From the NCBI GenBank assembly GCA_947172415.1, contig OX359198.1, positions 6,727,401 to 6,791,400 of the forward strand: DNA of 64,000 bases. Reading direction: 5' to 3'. Position 1 is the stretch's first letter. Every line of letters starts with the position of its first letter. The position numbers and the translations under genes are program-made. The DNA comes from Chondrosia reniformis (Eukaryota; Porifera; Demospongiae; Chondrillida; Chondrillidae). The notes beneath the pieces were generated by a model. The model worked only from the letters and a program-made list of their open reading frames with translations. It had not been told where the DNA came from and made no database searches. This document shows positions 26,501-37,300 of this stretch, piece after piece.

Positions 26501-29499
26501 TATAATGAGTACATACGTAATGAGTACATAACACTATCAATGGTATGTATTTGAAAATATAAAATTAGGAGTTACATATACAAAGTAACAGACAATTACA
26601 TTCTTGTGTAGATAAGATACATGACTATAGGTAAGGAATGTCCTAATTGGGTTCCTCTAGCAAGGGGGGGGGCATAATAGAAATGAAGGGGTGCAAACAT
26701 ATTTAATGTTCATTCTGGCACATATAGCATATAACATTTGTCATTTTCAAGGGGCAGAGGGTACAAATTTTTCATGCCCCCCGCCCCTGAAAGAAACCCT
26801 GGAAAGTAAATACAGTGCTTTCGGAGGGAGGTATCACCTACTTGATCTTGTAGTCGCTGGGTGTATGACAGGGAAAGTAGAGTTGCCACACAGAAGGGTG
26901 AAATCACACTAGCTGGCATTGTCCCAGTGCTTGACTATGCATAAATATAAAAGCCATTCAACACATACTTTCAACCAATCAATTCTGTCAGCATTCAACC
27001 ATATATTATAATAGAGGGTTTCTTTAAAAGATGTCAGGAGAGAGGTACTTTGAGCTCAATGTTTGCTAATTACTTTGACTTTCTTCAAGGGGAATACATA
27101 TCCTTAAGAGGGGGAAATCCTCCACCACCCTATGTATAACTACACTAGAATAACAATTCAAGGTACCTTAACAATATCAAGCAACTCTTTGTCCAACTCC
27201 TGGTTGTTCTGAATTGCATAACTAATGTGTAGCATGACTGTACCCTCGGCCTGAAGGAGCTCGTGCCTTTGAGGGGCAACAGTGATCTCCCTACAGATCA
27301 CAGAAACCTTACAGTCAATCACTTATTAAGATGAACCATTCCCTAGTACGCCTGCCATCTGTTACATGAACAGTAAAGGCCTATCCTAGTGAGAGCTTTG
27401 AATGAGGATACAAGAGTTTTCTCCTTCTCTTCTTCTCCACTGGGCCATCAACGGATCTATTGTACTAGCAAATTGATTGTATGTAAATGGTTTCTAAAAC
27501 AATCTCATCTTTTGGAAAACATGTTTTAGCTGAAAGTATTCTGGTTAAGTGATAAAGAGCAATAAAGTTATCAAAACTGCTTGCTTAGTGTAATAGGTAG
27601 ACTGCATTTCCTTAAGAGAAACATCTCTGGTTAAGTGATAAAGAGCAATGAAACTGCTTGCTTAGTGTAGTAGGTAGGCTTATTTCCTTAAGAAGCATCT
27701 CCTACTTTAACCAAATCAACCCTTACTCTTCTGTAGCATGGTCCGCCTCCTCAACTTCCTTATCAAGGGCAGTAAACAGGTATAAAATTCCATTGAGAAT
27801 CAGCCTTTTGCTACCCTAACAACAAAAGATTGAATAACAGGCCTGAGAGCATGTAATGCTAATTTCTTACAGAACACTCATACAACTGCTCTGCCTTGAT
27901 AGATTATCCCAATTAGTATCAGTTACAAAAATGTGATCCACTATAGCTTCAGTATAGTCATAATTAAACAACAGTGATCCAATCACCACTCAGATTACTA
28001 TAAATAACAATTAATACACTTGCAAAAGTGGAAATACAAGTGTGTTGTCATAGTATGTTCTTATCGTTCTCATTAACTTTCCAATGGGTCTTTTAATTTG
28101 TCTTAATTTACAAGAATGTCTATTTTTGGGGTAAAAGAGTACAAAATCAAATAATCATACAAGGTCATCTTCTATGCATCCATCTTATTAAGCAGAATTG
28201 TTCAAAGAGACTCAATCAAAACTCTGGCCTACCTTGGTACTAGAGAGAGCTAGCAACTGGTGGACAATCGGGGGCAACTCAAGAGGTCTCATTGACCTCA
28301 AGAGTAGTAGAGTCTTCTCACAAAACATTTGCAACTCTTGCTCTGTCAGCTTCAGATCCCTACAAGGTGACACCATTAATCACAGACACTTCAAGCTTAT
28401 CACATTACCAGTCATGCCTTAACTTCTTCCCTTAATAAGTATCACATTCCTATACCTATCTGTATGGCATACTATAGTGATACCTCCTCAGTATTTACTT
28501 ATACCATAGAAGTGTGGCCTGGCTTGTAATCAATTGCAAGCATACTGAGATGTTCAGGAGAACAATGTCATTAAGTTTACATTTTATAGCTCAGCTGTTG
28601 CTTAGCATATATAACAGTGAGATGTTACATTCCATTAAACCACTAACTTTATGCAGTTATGTGTGTGTATAGTATGTGATGCATTACTGTATGTCACATG
28701 TAACATGAATAATCTAACACACCATTTTCTTACATGATACATCTACTTTAGAATAAAGGCCTATAGGGAACTAATCCTAGTAAGAGCTTGGGATGGGGAT
28801 ACAGAGTTTTCTCTCTACTTCTCTTCTTCTCCACTGGGCCAGACAGCTGTTTCTGGGAAGTCTGTCCTTCATCAGTGACCCTGGGAGTTTTTGTCTTCTA
28901 GATCTTTTTGTACCTCCTTGGCTTTGTACACATTACAGTTAGTATATTTCTGAAGGATTTGCAAGGGAGATGATGGCTAATACATATGTATCAATATTTT
29001 CTAGGTAATGTATCTTAAAAGAAACTGTACCCTCATCCAAAGCTCTATACTATGTAATATAACCAAGAAACACTTGTGGTTTAATCTCTTCCATTTGTAC
29101 GTTTCCTTGGCCTCAAGCAATCTTATATACAGTGTATATTCCTAGGTCAGGAGGGGCTATGGCATGGAGACCATGTGAATCTGTCCCTGGAAGCTGGTGA
29201 CAGTCTACAAGAGTACTCCTAAACAGTGCATAATAACAAAGCTCAAACAGGCACTAGTTACTTGCCACACACTGTCAGTCACTAATTAGATGTGTCTTGT
29301 TGTAATTGGAGTTTGGGCTGTATCAACAAACAACATAATAATGTGGTAACCATGGAAACACTGACCACAAGCACTACATGCTCCAGGAATGTCTAGACTA
29401 ATGGCTGGAGGTATACATATGCAGTATATATCAGGTTTCTAATTGTGGATTTAGTGGATTTAATAATCATACTTATTAATAGCAAAAAGTGAAATTTAG

Positions 29500-29534
<35 letters not shown>

Positions 29535-31564
29535 TTTTTATTAATGTGACATGCTATAACAATGCTGCAAAAAAATCAGTAAGGAATAGCCCAACCCATG
29601 GTGGGTTTACAAGTCACTTGCAGGGGGTATACATTTCCAGGGCCAGCAGGGAGGGTTGTGTGTGTATACATTATACACACTGAGTACACACCAATTTGCC
29701 TTATACTGCTTCTGTTAACTGCCCACATAAATTGTGTGAATTGTTTGCCAATACACAATTACATGTCTAGTCAATATACAATACAGAAATATGGCTTTAT
29801 GAAATCATATACTATAATGCATCAAATAGACATGTATGGCAATCAACACTTCAAATAATATAATGTATGTGTTTATTGTAAGAATGTATGTATATACAGG
29901 AAGTAGAGATAAGATTGCAGATTGCAGTATGTGATGTATCTATGGGCTATAATTGCACTGAAAGTGGGTGTGTATGGAGGCGTGGCCCTTCCACTGTTAT
30001 TGTAAGGACTTCTGTCACGCCTCCTCACAGAAGTATCAATGTATACAGTTCATTTGCTAATGCATACCTCAACATGGTAACAATACCACAGACATTCATG
30101 GTCGGCCATCTAGAAAGAAGGAGAAAGATAGATGAGCGATAATAGACCTTAATTGATAACTCAAGCGTGGTGGAATTTTTCAAGCTCTAATGCTATTACT
30201 ACTACTACTTTGTGAATCAGTTGATTTTGGGATACCATTCACCCACATCAGCAGTGGTTGTTTTGATTGACTGCTAGCCAATTGGAAAACTAACAAACAT
30301 CCATATATGTAGTGACTTAATATAGAACACACGCTAGTACAGTAAAGGACATACTACTAAATTTATACATTACAGAGTTTATTTAGAAAACGTGACAGGG
30401 GGAGCAAGATTAAATATACAGTAAATTTTGAGGGATCATTGTGCAAATAAAAATTGGAGATTTGACTTTTGTCAAGAGGGAAATACCTATATGTCTATAT
30501 CATGTACAGAATGACACAGAGTAACAAAGCTATTTAAGTCTATTTATTTAAGTTGTTACTTTTACTATGCAATTCTATTATTTCATAAAAGTACAATTAA
30601 TCACAGAAAAAATACAGTTAAACTCAAATATATTTCCCGAGAAGAGTGCTATATGTATGTGATGTTCATGTATATTAGAAAGCATTACTTGTACATTAAC
30701 ACTTTGGTAGTATAAGCTTGCGTAAGTCATCAGGAAATAGCATTTTATTCCAATGTTTCAATATCCTCGTATACTAGTCAATCATACACAGGAAATGGTG
30801 TTTTAGATTATTCATCAATGTTACTTATTTAATCTTACACATATACCTCACTAAGTGAAGCGTCTCGATTAACTCCTTCTTTGCACTTATGCCTTGTTTG
30901 GAGTGAGTCTCTAAAACTGAAAATAACAAAGGTAAAAGTTCTATTGATCTCCCCTTGACAGACTTCATGTTTTTTATCTTGTTAATAATCTTTTCCACTA
31001 ATTCTCCTGCATCTCTCTTCTTCAGACCATCAGCCTCTACTCCCAGCTTTGAGATTAATTGTTGATAAGTGTCTTTACTAACTGTGTCATCTTCCAGCAC
31101 ATCTATCACTACATCAAAGACCTCGTACTTAACTCTTTTTAATTGATCAGATCCACTTTGATGTTCTACAGATCACACACCAAGAAGACCACATTCACTT
31201 ATCTATATTGAGGGCCTTTATCTGCATACACAATAATTTTCAGGCCTATTGATGTACGTAATTCCGTTTGGATCCCGTTAAAAATGTAATCTCTTTTTGA
31301 CCAGGAACTTTAGGTAGGCTGTCGAACTAGTCCCCTCCGACGCAAGAAAGTATAGATATAGATTCCTTCAATATGCCCCTGGCCTTAGCTCGATGTACAA
31401 TTAACCATTATGACACGCAATATACTATTGTACGTGTATAGGTAAGAATTGATACCATGCTAAATATGTGAGAGAGACGATATTTAACCTGAAAAAAGTT
31501 TTCTTATTTCCGCAAGAAGGTCGCTTTCCCGTTTCTCCGTAAGTCTTGCATATGTAGACGCCAT
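17545..31564 (-). CDS. FANCI: Fanconi anaemia group I protein (FANCI) orthologue, 36-37 exons
   Basis: FANCI pairs with FANCD2 as the clamp monoubiquitinated on DNA in crosslink repair. Exons: 31564-31489, 31165-30847, 30109-30068, 28359-28233, 27815-27727, 27290-27167, 26934-26842, 26451-26373, 26078-25810, 25363-25276, 24122-23986, 23919-23849, 23776-23647, 23593-23527, 23123-23068, 22739-22671, 22551-22447, 22352-22286, 22223-22138, 21838-21755, 21647-21409, 21347-21168, 20725-20494, 20397-20278, 20088-20037, 19779-19703, 19623-19573, 19435-19367, 19280-19208, 19157-18976, 18821-18777, 18448-18392, 18298-18239, 18173-18087, 17993-17898, 17841-17743, possibly 17640-17545. All are in phase, 1,303-1,330 aa against 1,328 in human. 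Blocks resembling human FANCI run in order: SIELLPLL, LPPIVHQLLALSS, GWDYVLQGLVKFAF, YISFFPVTTA, ALCLEIL, MLRRCFSQQSEVR, IGDIDE, LIFAIEEYEKFLI, STARDFKI. The SQ cluster SSQSSQPLSGSQ (533-544) is kept. The start is the first ATG giving the conserved frame. Exon 13 donor and the C-terminus are uncertain. Confidence 0.93.
18523..18660 (-). repeat. Dispersed repeat R1, minus-strand copy in FANCI intron
   Basis: Reverse-oriented copy of the repeat described at 8213-8420, including the outer GATTATTCATC block also seen at 28708 and 30800. Compared with other copies it carries a clean extra CGTA after TA (near 18572-18577). Confidence 0.65.
19847..19934. repeat. Pentanucleotide microsatellite (TACAA/TACGATACAA)n
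   Basis: Tandem TACAA units with TACGA variants lie in a FANCI intron. It is simple repeat and explains an overlapping plus-strand open frame. Confidence 0.9.
20973..21150 (+). repeat. Dispersed repeat R1, copy in FANCI intron 22
   Basis: Shares AAAGGCCTATAGGGAACTA, GGGTGAGGATACA, GTTTTCTTCTCCT, ACACACCTCAAAT and CTGGTAGCACACAACT with the copy at 8213-8420, in the same order and spacing. It ends about 15-20 bp from the exon 22 donor. A related fragment lies at about 20788-20900. Confidence 0.65.
22783..22945 (-). mobile_element. tRNA-derived SINE, copy 2 (FANCI intron)
   Basis: On the minus strand it has an A box (TAGTTCAGTGGTAGTC) and a B box (GGGTTTGATTCCC) with tRNA-like spacing, then an AT-rich body ending in ACTTGTGGTTTGATTATCAC that matches the copy at 3608-3765. 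It sits in the intron between FANCI exons 15 and 16, in gene orientation. Confidence 0.7.
24132..25263. repeat. 25-bp minisatellite filling FANCI intron 10, about 45 copies
   Basis: The unit is TCAGGTATATAAGGGAGCAC plus AGTGG on the plus strand, nearly uniform, with scattered variants (AAGGGAG to ATGGGAG or GAGGGAG, loss of CA). The array occupies essentially the whole intron (25275-24123): one edge is about 12 bp from the exon 10 donor and the other about 10 bp from the exon 11 acceptor. Confidence 0.95.
25393..25798. repeat. 32-bp minisatellite filling FANCI intron 9, about 12 copies
   Basis: Units of GTGTGTCAGGAGGGTGGGA plus a purine run (GGGGAGATAGAG, with A/T variants) repeat every 32 bp, for example from 25428 to 25460. 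On the transcribed (minus) strand the array is strongly pyrimidine-rich. It ends about 6 bp from the exon 9 donor. Confidence 0.95.
27534..27706. repeat. Imperfect tandem duplication of about 80 bp in a FANCI intron
   Basis: The blocks GGTTAAGTGATAAAGAGCAA, AACTGCTTGCTTAGTGTA and TTTCCTTAAGA occur twice in order, with small insertions between copies. Nothing else was recognised here. Confidence 0.7.
28360..30067. other. Large FANCI intron (exons 3-4) with dispersed repeat copies
   Basis: It contains an R1 copy at about 28705-28930 whose 3' part (CAGTGACCCTGGGAGTTTTT) matches 20865-20890, an R1 fragment near 29030-29060 on the other strand, and a (TAA)n tract at about 29500-29531. No coding exon was found between the in-phase exons on either side. 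Confidence 0.55.
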
Positions 31565-31927
31565 TTCTTCCTAAAAGCCCGCCATGGGTTCGCTTATACA
31601 CAAACTCTACTCAGTATACGTATACGTATACAATCTATCAGCACGCTCTAGTTGCTCGAAGTGCTGCCGAGAAGATTCAGCATGCGTTGTACCTTCCTTG
31701 ACTACATTTATTGAAAAGATGTATATTTAACTACTGTAGTTAACATGAATAATGTGTGTTAAAAGTATAAAAATATTTCAATGTCAACATTGATACTGCA
31801 TACTTATTACATTAAGAACTTTGATGGTACAAAAAACTAAAACTCTTTAAAATGTAATTGACACAGTTTTTGTACATAGAGACATACAATGATAGAAACT
31901 GACAGCTTCTCCAAAGGAACCGTCTTT
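31565..31927. promoter_or_regulatory. Spacer between the Ig receptor 3' end and the FANCI start, with a 5-codon uORF
   Basis: FANCI transcription should begin here. On the minus strand an ATG at 31585 opens a frame of four residues (MAGF) that stops at 31571, six bases before the FANCI ATG at 31564. If transcribed, it would be a minimal upstream open reading frame. A TATACGTATACGTATAC palindromic run lies at about 31616-31631. Confidence 0.4.
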
Positions 31928-33782
31928 TTATGGTGTAATGTCACTCTCAGTAATTTGATCTGAACAGGCAGTTTGTTCCTCATGTTGCTCCAGTTTCACT
32001 TTATCACAGTATTCATTGGAAACAGCTCTACATGATGGACACATTCATCAGTTAAAGATTTACATCACTAAAATGTATCCTCTAGCTAATACATCATCAT
32101 GGTCTAATGGCACTCTATCACCTAATTTGCTAACATCTTTAATTGTTTTAACTGAGTGGGAAAGTGTTCACAGCTACAAGAAGGGAGGGCCTTCCAAATA
32201 GCCTTTAATACAAAATACTAGACAAATTGGTTCTTCTGTATATAGAACACAGATCCATGTGCAATTTACAAAGGAACTGAACATAATCAGATTTGTAGTG
32301 TAATTACCTTTTTGCGGAATATCTTACAGAATATCCTTCTGCTGCAGTGTGAGCTGAGTTTAACTGTCGCTTCATTTGTTTCCAGTTTCCAATCATACAA
32401 CAAATACAAATAAGTATAATGATCAATGAGGCTATTGTCGTAGATATTATGATACCAAATATAATGCCAATTGTAAGGCTTCCTTGAGCTGTGGGCGGAG
32501 CTTTGGGAATTATAGTTACAGCAGTTTGTTTGGTTACTGTATATCCAAATAAAGTGACTTCCCATGTGATGTTCTCTGAAAATAGTTGTGTAAATTCAAT
32601 AGCTGCATTTGAAAAGTTGATTAAAAGAGAGAACTGGACTGAATCTCTTGTGATTATTGGATTGCTTATGCTGTAAAATTTCAACAATGAAACCTCTTGA
32701 TAGTGTACTTTCAGATTAATTTCAGATAAAAATAAAGCATCCAGAGTCATCACTTCCAGAGGGATAAAGAGAGAAACAATCTCATTCTCGTTAAAGTCTA
32801 ACACTGCAGTATCTTTAAATCTAACAATCTGAATGGCTTCTATATACAAAGAAATATTTTAAAATAATAATTTACGACCAGACTAAGTACTGTACATATG
32901 AAGTTGTGGATTGTTACTGTACCATCTAACTTAGACATACACTCATTCCAAATCTGCATGTATACATTGGCGGGAGAATATACTAAATTTATATATACAC
33001 TCTATATATAACAATATCTATGGGAGTCCTACAGTATTGTACAATTCTTTAATGAGTGTTTGATGACATTCTTCCTTCAAAGGAATGTAACTATATTGAA
33101 ACACTGGTCCTTTGTTATGGTTCTATTATAGAGATTCTTAAAATTCCAGACACTATAACATCATAGAAATTCGAAGCAATTCTAGGGATTAAGATACGAT
33201 ACTCATAATATGCATGACTGTTACCTTCCTCTACAAATAAGCATGCTCTCTCCGAAGCAATAACTTGGTTGTCAAAATTGGTCACTTTACAAACGTAGCA
33301 CCCAGCTTCATCATTTGTGAGATTAGACAATACAGCGGAATGACTAGTCCAACCGTCATGATGAGCAGCGTTGATCTTGGGGAGGGGCGAACCGTTTCCT
33401 TCTAATTTTGTAATGGAGTAAGTAACCGATTGTCTTTCAAAACTTTCCTCTATTTCGCAATTCAAAGAAACACTGCTTCCTTCGGTAACGATAGGCTGTA
33501 CAATTTTAAAGGATCTTATCCGATTGCCACCTATTATTTTAAACGATAGTGAACAATTTAAGACTCTATAGATCTGGATTTTCTATATATTGTGGCCCCG
33601 TATATTTAATAATGCAAGTCTTTAACCCACTAATTGCTACTTAATTGAGAGTGATGTAAGGTAAACAAACGACAATTATACGAAATACCATGCAAGGGGA
33701 TATATAGCTAACCTGATAGAGCGAGTGTCGAAAACAGTATTGTAAAGGCGCGACTCAAGTGAAATAAGACAGAGTGCTTCAT
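31928..33782 (-). CDS. Single-Ig-domain type I membrane protein, 4 exons, family not recognised
   Basis: Exons 33782-33713, 33530-33225, 32839-32308 and 32027-31928 join in phase to 335 aa. Residues 1-23 are a signal peptide (MKHSVLFHLSRAFTILFSTL). Residues 25-125 form one Ig domain with C48 and C104 as the likely disulphide pair and the D97-x-G-x-Y-x-C signature; the usual core tryptophan after C48 is absent, and two further cysteines (C101, C120) are present. Residues 126-245 form a cysteine-free, beta-rich-looking stretch, possibly a second degenerate Ig or FN3-like domain. The transmembrane helix is about 246-275, followed by a 60-residue tail with tyrosines (GYSVRYS, NEYC) that do not fit the ITIM or ITAM consensus. 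This is probably a cell-surface recognition or adhesion receptor; the ligand is unknown. It diverges from the P450 gene. Confidence 0.82.
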
Positions 33783-34395
33783 TGTACTTTAAATTAGAAG
33801 CGTCTCCTATCCCTCAAGTTCTTCAGAGTGCCCGTCATCGAGTCCATGCACGTAATTGGACTAGGTATGGCATCCGGGGGCGCCCACGGAAACCAGAATG
33901 ACGTTGTTATACGATTGACACATGTTTCTCTTACAATGTACATAATCCCACTATATAATATAATCTGTGATTGAATTACCATAGGTATATTATATACAGT
34001 TATTAGCTTTGAAATACTTTACTAAATGTCAATGGATAATTGCATTAGTGGTGTATTGTATCCAGGTATTGTAAGTAAGGTATAGCTAAATAATAAATAG
34101 ATTTCAATTAAAGAGTTAGCTATGTAGCTTGCAAGACGCGATTCCACTGGCTTTTTCGTGTCACTTGTTGCTTTACAGGTGAGATGTGGTTGTTACTAGC
34201 TTTTAGATAAGATGTGGTTGTAAATTCTGTAAATAGTTGGAGAGCATTCATTCGATACAAACCGATACGATTATTTAAAACGATAAATATTGGTGAGAAT
34301 ATCGATATGCTTCCTAGCAGTTCTATATATTAACGCCACAACCCATTATCATGCATTAGACCAGTCGACGAGACTGAAGGCGTCGAAGAAGGAAA
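33783..34395. promoter_or_regulatory. Divergent intergenic region between the Ig receptor and P450 genes
   Basis: The start codons at 33782 (minus) and 34396 (plus) are 613 bp apart, so both promoters lie here and may be shared. No canonical TATA box was placed with confidence. This is inference from geometry. Confidence 0.5.
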
Positions 34396-37300
34396 ATGGA
34401 ACTGTTCAGCTCTCCTCTACTACTGTTGGGAGCTTTAGTCTCCCTAATTGTTGGGCACATCATTTACAGGTCAGCAAGGGCACATGAAGACAGACTCGGA
34501 TTCGAACTTTTATGTAAACAAATAACAAACTCGATTTATATAAAGTAGGCAACTTGCAGGAGTCTCTTAGCGTGCAGAATTCTCATTTGTGCTTTAAATT
34601 ATCGGATAGCTTTATACTCTGAAGTTGCAGCAATAGGAAATATTTGGTTGTTTATTCCGCTTGCAGCTACATTTACAAGCCTTACTACCATTTCAAGAAG
34701 CTAGGAATACCCGGTCCCTTCCCAAAGCCGCTTATTGGCAACCTAGATTTGTTGAGAAGGATGGATGTAAGTCTTCTTGATCTATTAGACTAGGTCCAAC
34801 ATAGCCATTTAGCTTTGCTGATCTCCTTGAAGGAGCCCCAGATGTGCTTATTATTAATACAGGGTTTGTGTGCATGCAGAGCTTTTACATGTGCATTTAC
34901 CTAAAAGAGATTTATGCTATTGCAATAGACGATTTGCAAATCCAATAACTGTTAAATTACAATGGTATTATTCATACAGTTTTATATATCTAATGGGTAT
35001 GTGACTACTACAGGTACTATCCATTAGATGCCATTAGCTTACTCAGACTGTATATTAGAATATATCCAATTCACTTCAAACAGATGAATGTGTTGAAATT
35101 TACTGAATATCTCTTCAACACCTACGGGTCAACTTGTGGGTAAGTGAGAAATGATATCTTATTATGCATATGAAAGGCCTCTGGTATATAGGTGTATAAA
35201 AGGTGTGCATTTTACTGTAAAGCCATGAAAATGAATATTTCATGCAAATGTTTATGGATGGATCCAGGCAGTGGGAAGTTGTTTTTGTAGGCCATAATAT
35301 GATACTATAGACTACTGACTGACGAATAGAACAAATTAACAAGTGTGAAGGTGCTTAATGGGAAATTGGACCTAATACAGACAATTAGGATATGTAACTG
35401 CACATGCATACATGTATACATACAATATATATAAATGGATTCACCCTATATGTATACATATATATAATATACCTTCAATAATTTAATGATGTACATTAAT
35501 TAACACTTAGCAATATTCACTGACTTATTAGCATGTTCCTCGGATCCAAACAATTTCTACTTACCAAAGATATCGATCTACTCAAGCAAATTACGATAAA
35601 GCATTCAGATAACTTTGTGGATAGACTGGTATGTATGTATTGACACAAACATTCAAAAAAGACATATGCATATTATTAAGCACTATTATAAATTTTCAGA
35701 AATGTATATATATATACAATACACTTCATCATGCAATCGTCTCACACAGAAAGGGAGAGGGTTAATTGTCACAAGGGTGGATGGAAAGATTCAAAAGGGA
35801 ATCAACAGTCTCCTAGGTGATGAATGGAAAGAGAAGAGACGTATACTATCTCCAGCCTTCAGCGCTCTGAAAGTCAAACAGGTAATCAAGGGATATCATG
35901 TATGTACATATCACTATTTGCTTCTATACACAATTCCTTGTAAATATATATAATATATTTGTTCTAAAAGTATGTATCATGCAAGCCATATATATTGTGT
36001 AAATTTAATGAGAGTGATTTTATGTGTTTATGCAAACTGTTTACCAGGATACGTATATACACATACAAGACTAGTTATAATAAAAATTGTTAGGCATGTG
36101 CATGCTGAATGTTGAAACTATAGTACTGTTTTGTTGGACAACCTAGCTCACCATCAAATAACCAAAATATCCAATTATTGCAATGTTTTGTCCATCTCGG
36201 GCTTCATCAGGCAAATGTTTTTACAACTTATCAAACAAGACTAGTACTATTACCTATTATAAAATCATCGAAAAACATATCCCTTTAGACTTGTATATAT
36301 TAGTATGTCCCTAATTGTTTGTTGATAGATGGAACCATTGGTAAGGGAAAGTGTTTCCCGACTTGGAAAGAAAATTAGCAGTTATGCCAACAATGGTGAA
36401 TCCATAGAAATCCAAAAGTTTGTAGAATCATAATGTATTATATATTCCATTATTAATTTATGACAAATCTCAACTTTCAGCATGTTCAGTCAGATGACAA
36501 TAGAAGTTATACTCTCAACTGCTTTTGGAAGAGCTGTTGATGTCCAGAATGGCAAGGGTGGAGAACTCTATGAGTCTGCAATGATTGTGTTTGGATCACT
36601 ATCAGCGGGAGTAAAGCAAATAAGCAAAATTACAAAATTGTTGAATATTGGTTCATGTATGTATGTAAATGTGTGTCTGTATACGTGTGTGTGTATATAT
36701 AAACTTGTGTAATTGTGTATACATGTTTCTACACACACATACATGTGTTACATAGTAGTTTTCAATAAACTGTGCACCAGTTACATGTATACTATGATAA
36801 AAGTCTACATCTGTTCTATTCACTATAACCTATTTTCCTAATTATTCAGTCTTGTTTCCAAGGATTTCACCATTTTTTGATTGGCTGATATCCTTTACTC
36901 GTCTTGGAGAGGCTTCAAGGTACTTGGTGGATGTTAGCAAGGAGATGATTAAAACTAAGAGAATGGATTCTGGAGACAAAGAAGTAAGATTGCTCTCATG
37001 TAATGCTTAACCAGGTATCAAGAATGAAATTATTCCTCTTGTCTTCTCATCCAGAGAAAGGACCTTCTCAGCATGATGATAGTGGCTTGTGATGAGGAAT
37101 CGAAGAAGACTCTTACCACCGGAGAGATAATATCAAATGCAGTAACATTTCTGCTGGCTGGCTACGAGACAACAAGCTCAACTCTGGTATTCACTGTTGG
37201 TCTGTTGGCTGCCCATCCTCATATCCAGGACAAACTAGCAGAGGAGATTGGCACCTACTTCAATGAGAATCCTGTATATAAGATTATATATATGTTGAAG

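Noticed and set aside
17545-31564. FANCD2 rather than FANCI
   Set aside because: The ordered motifs, the SQ cluster, and the LIFAIEEYEKFLI and STARDFKI C-terminal blocks match FANCI; overall length also fits FANCI (1,328 aa) better than FANCD2.
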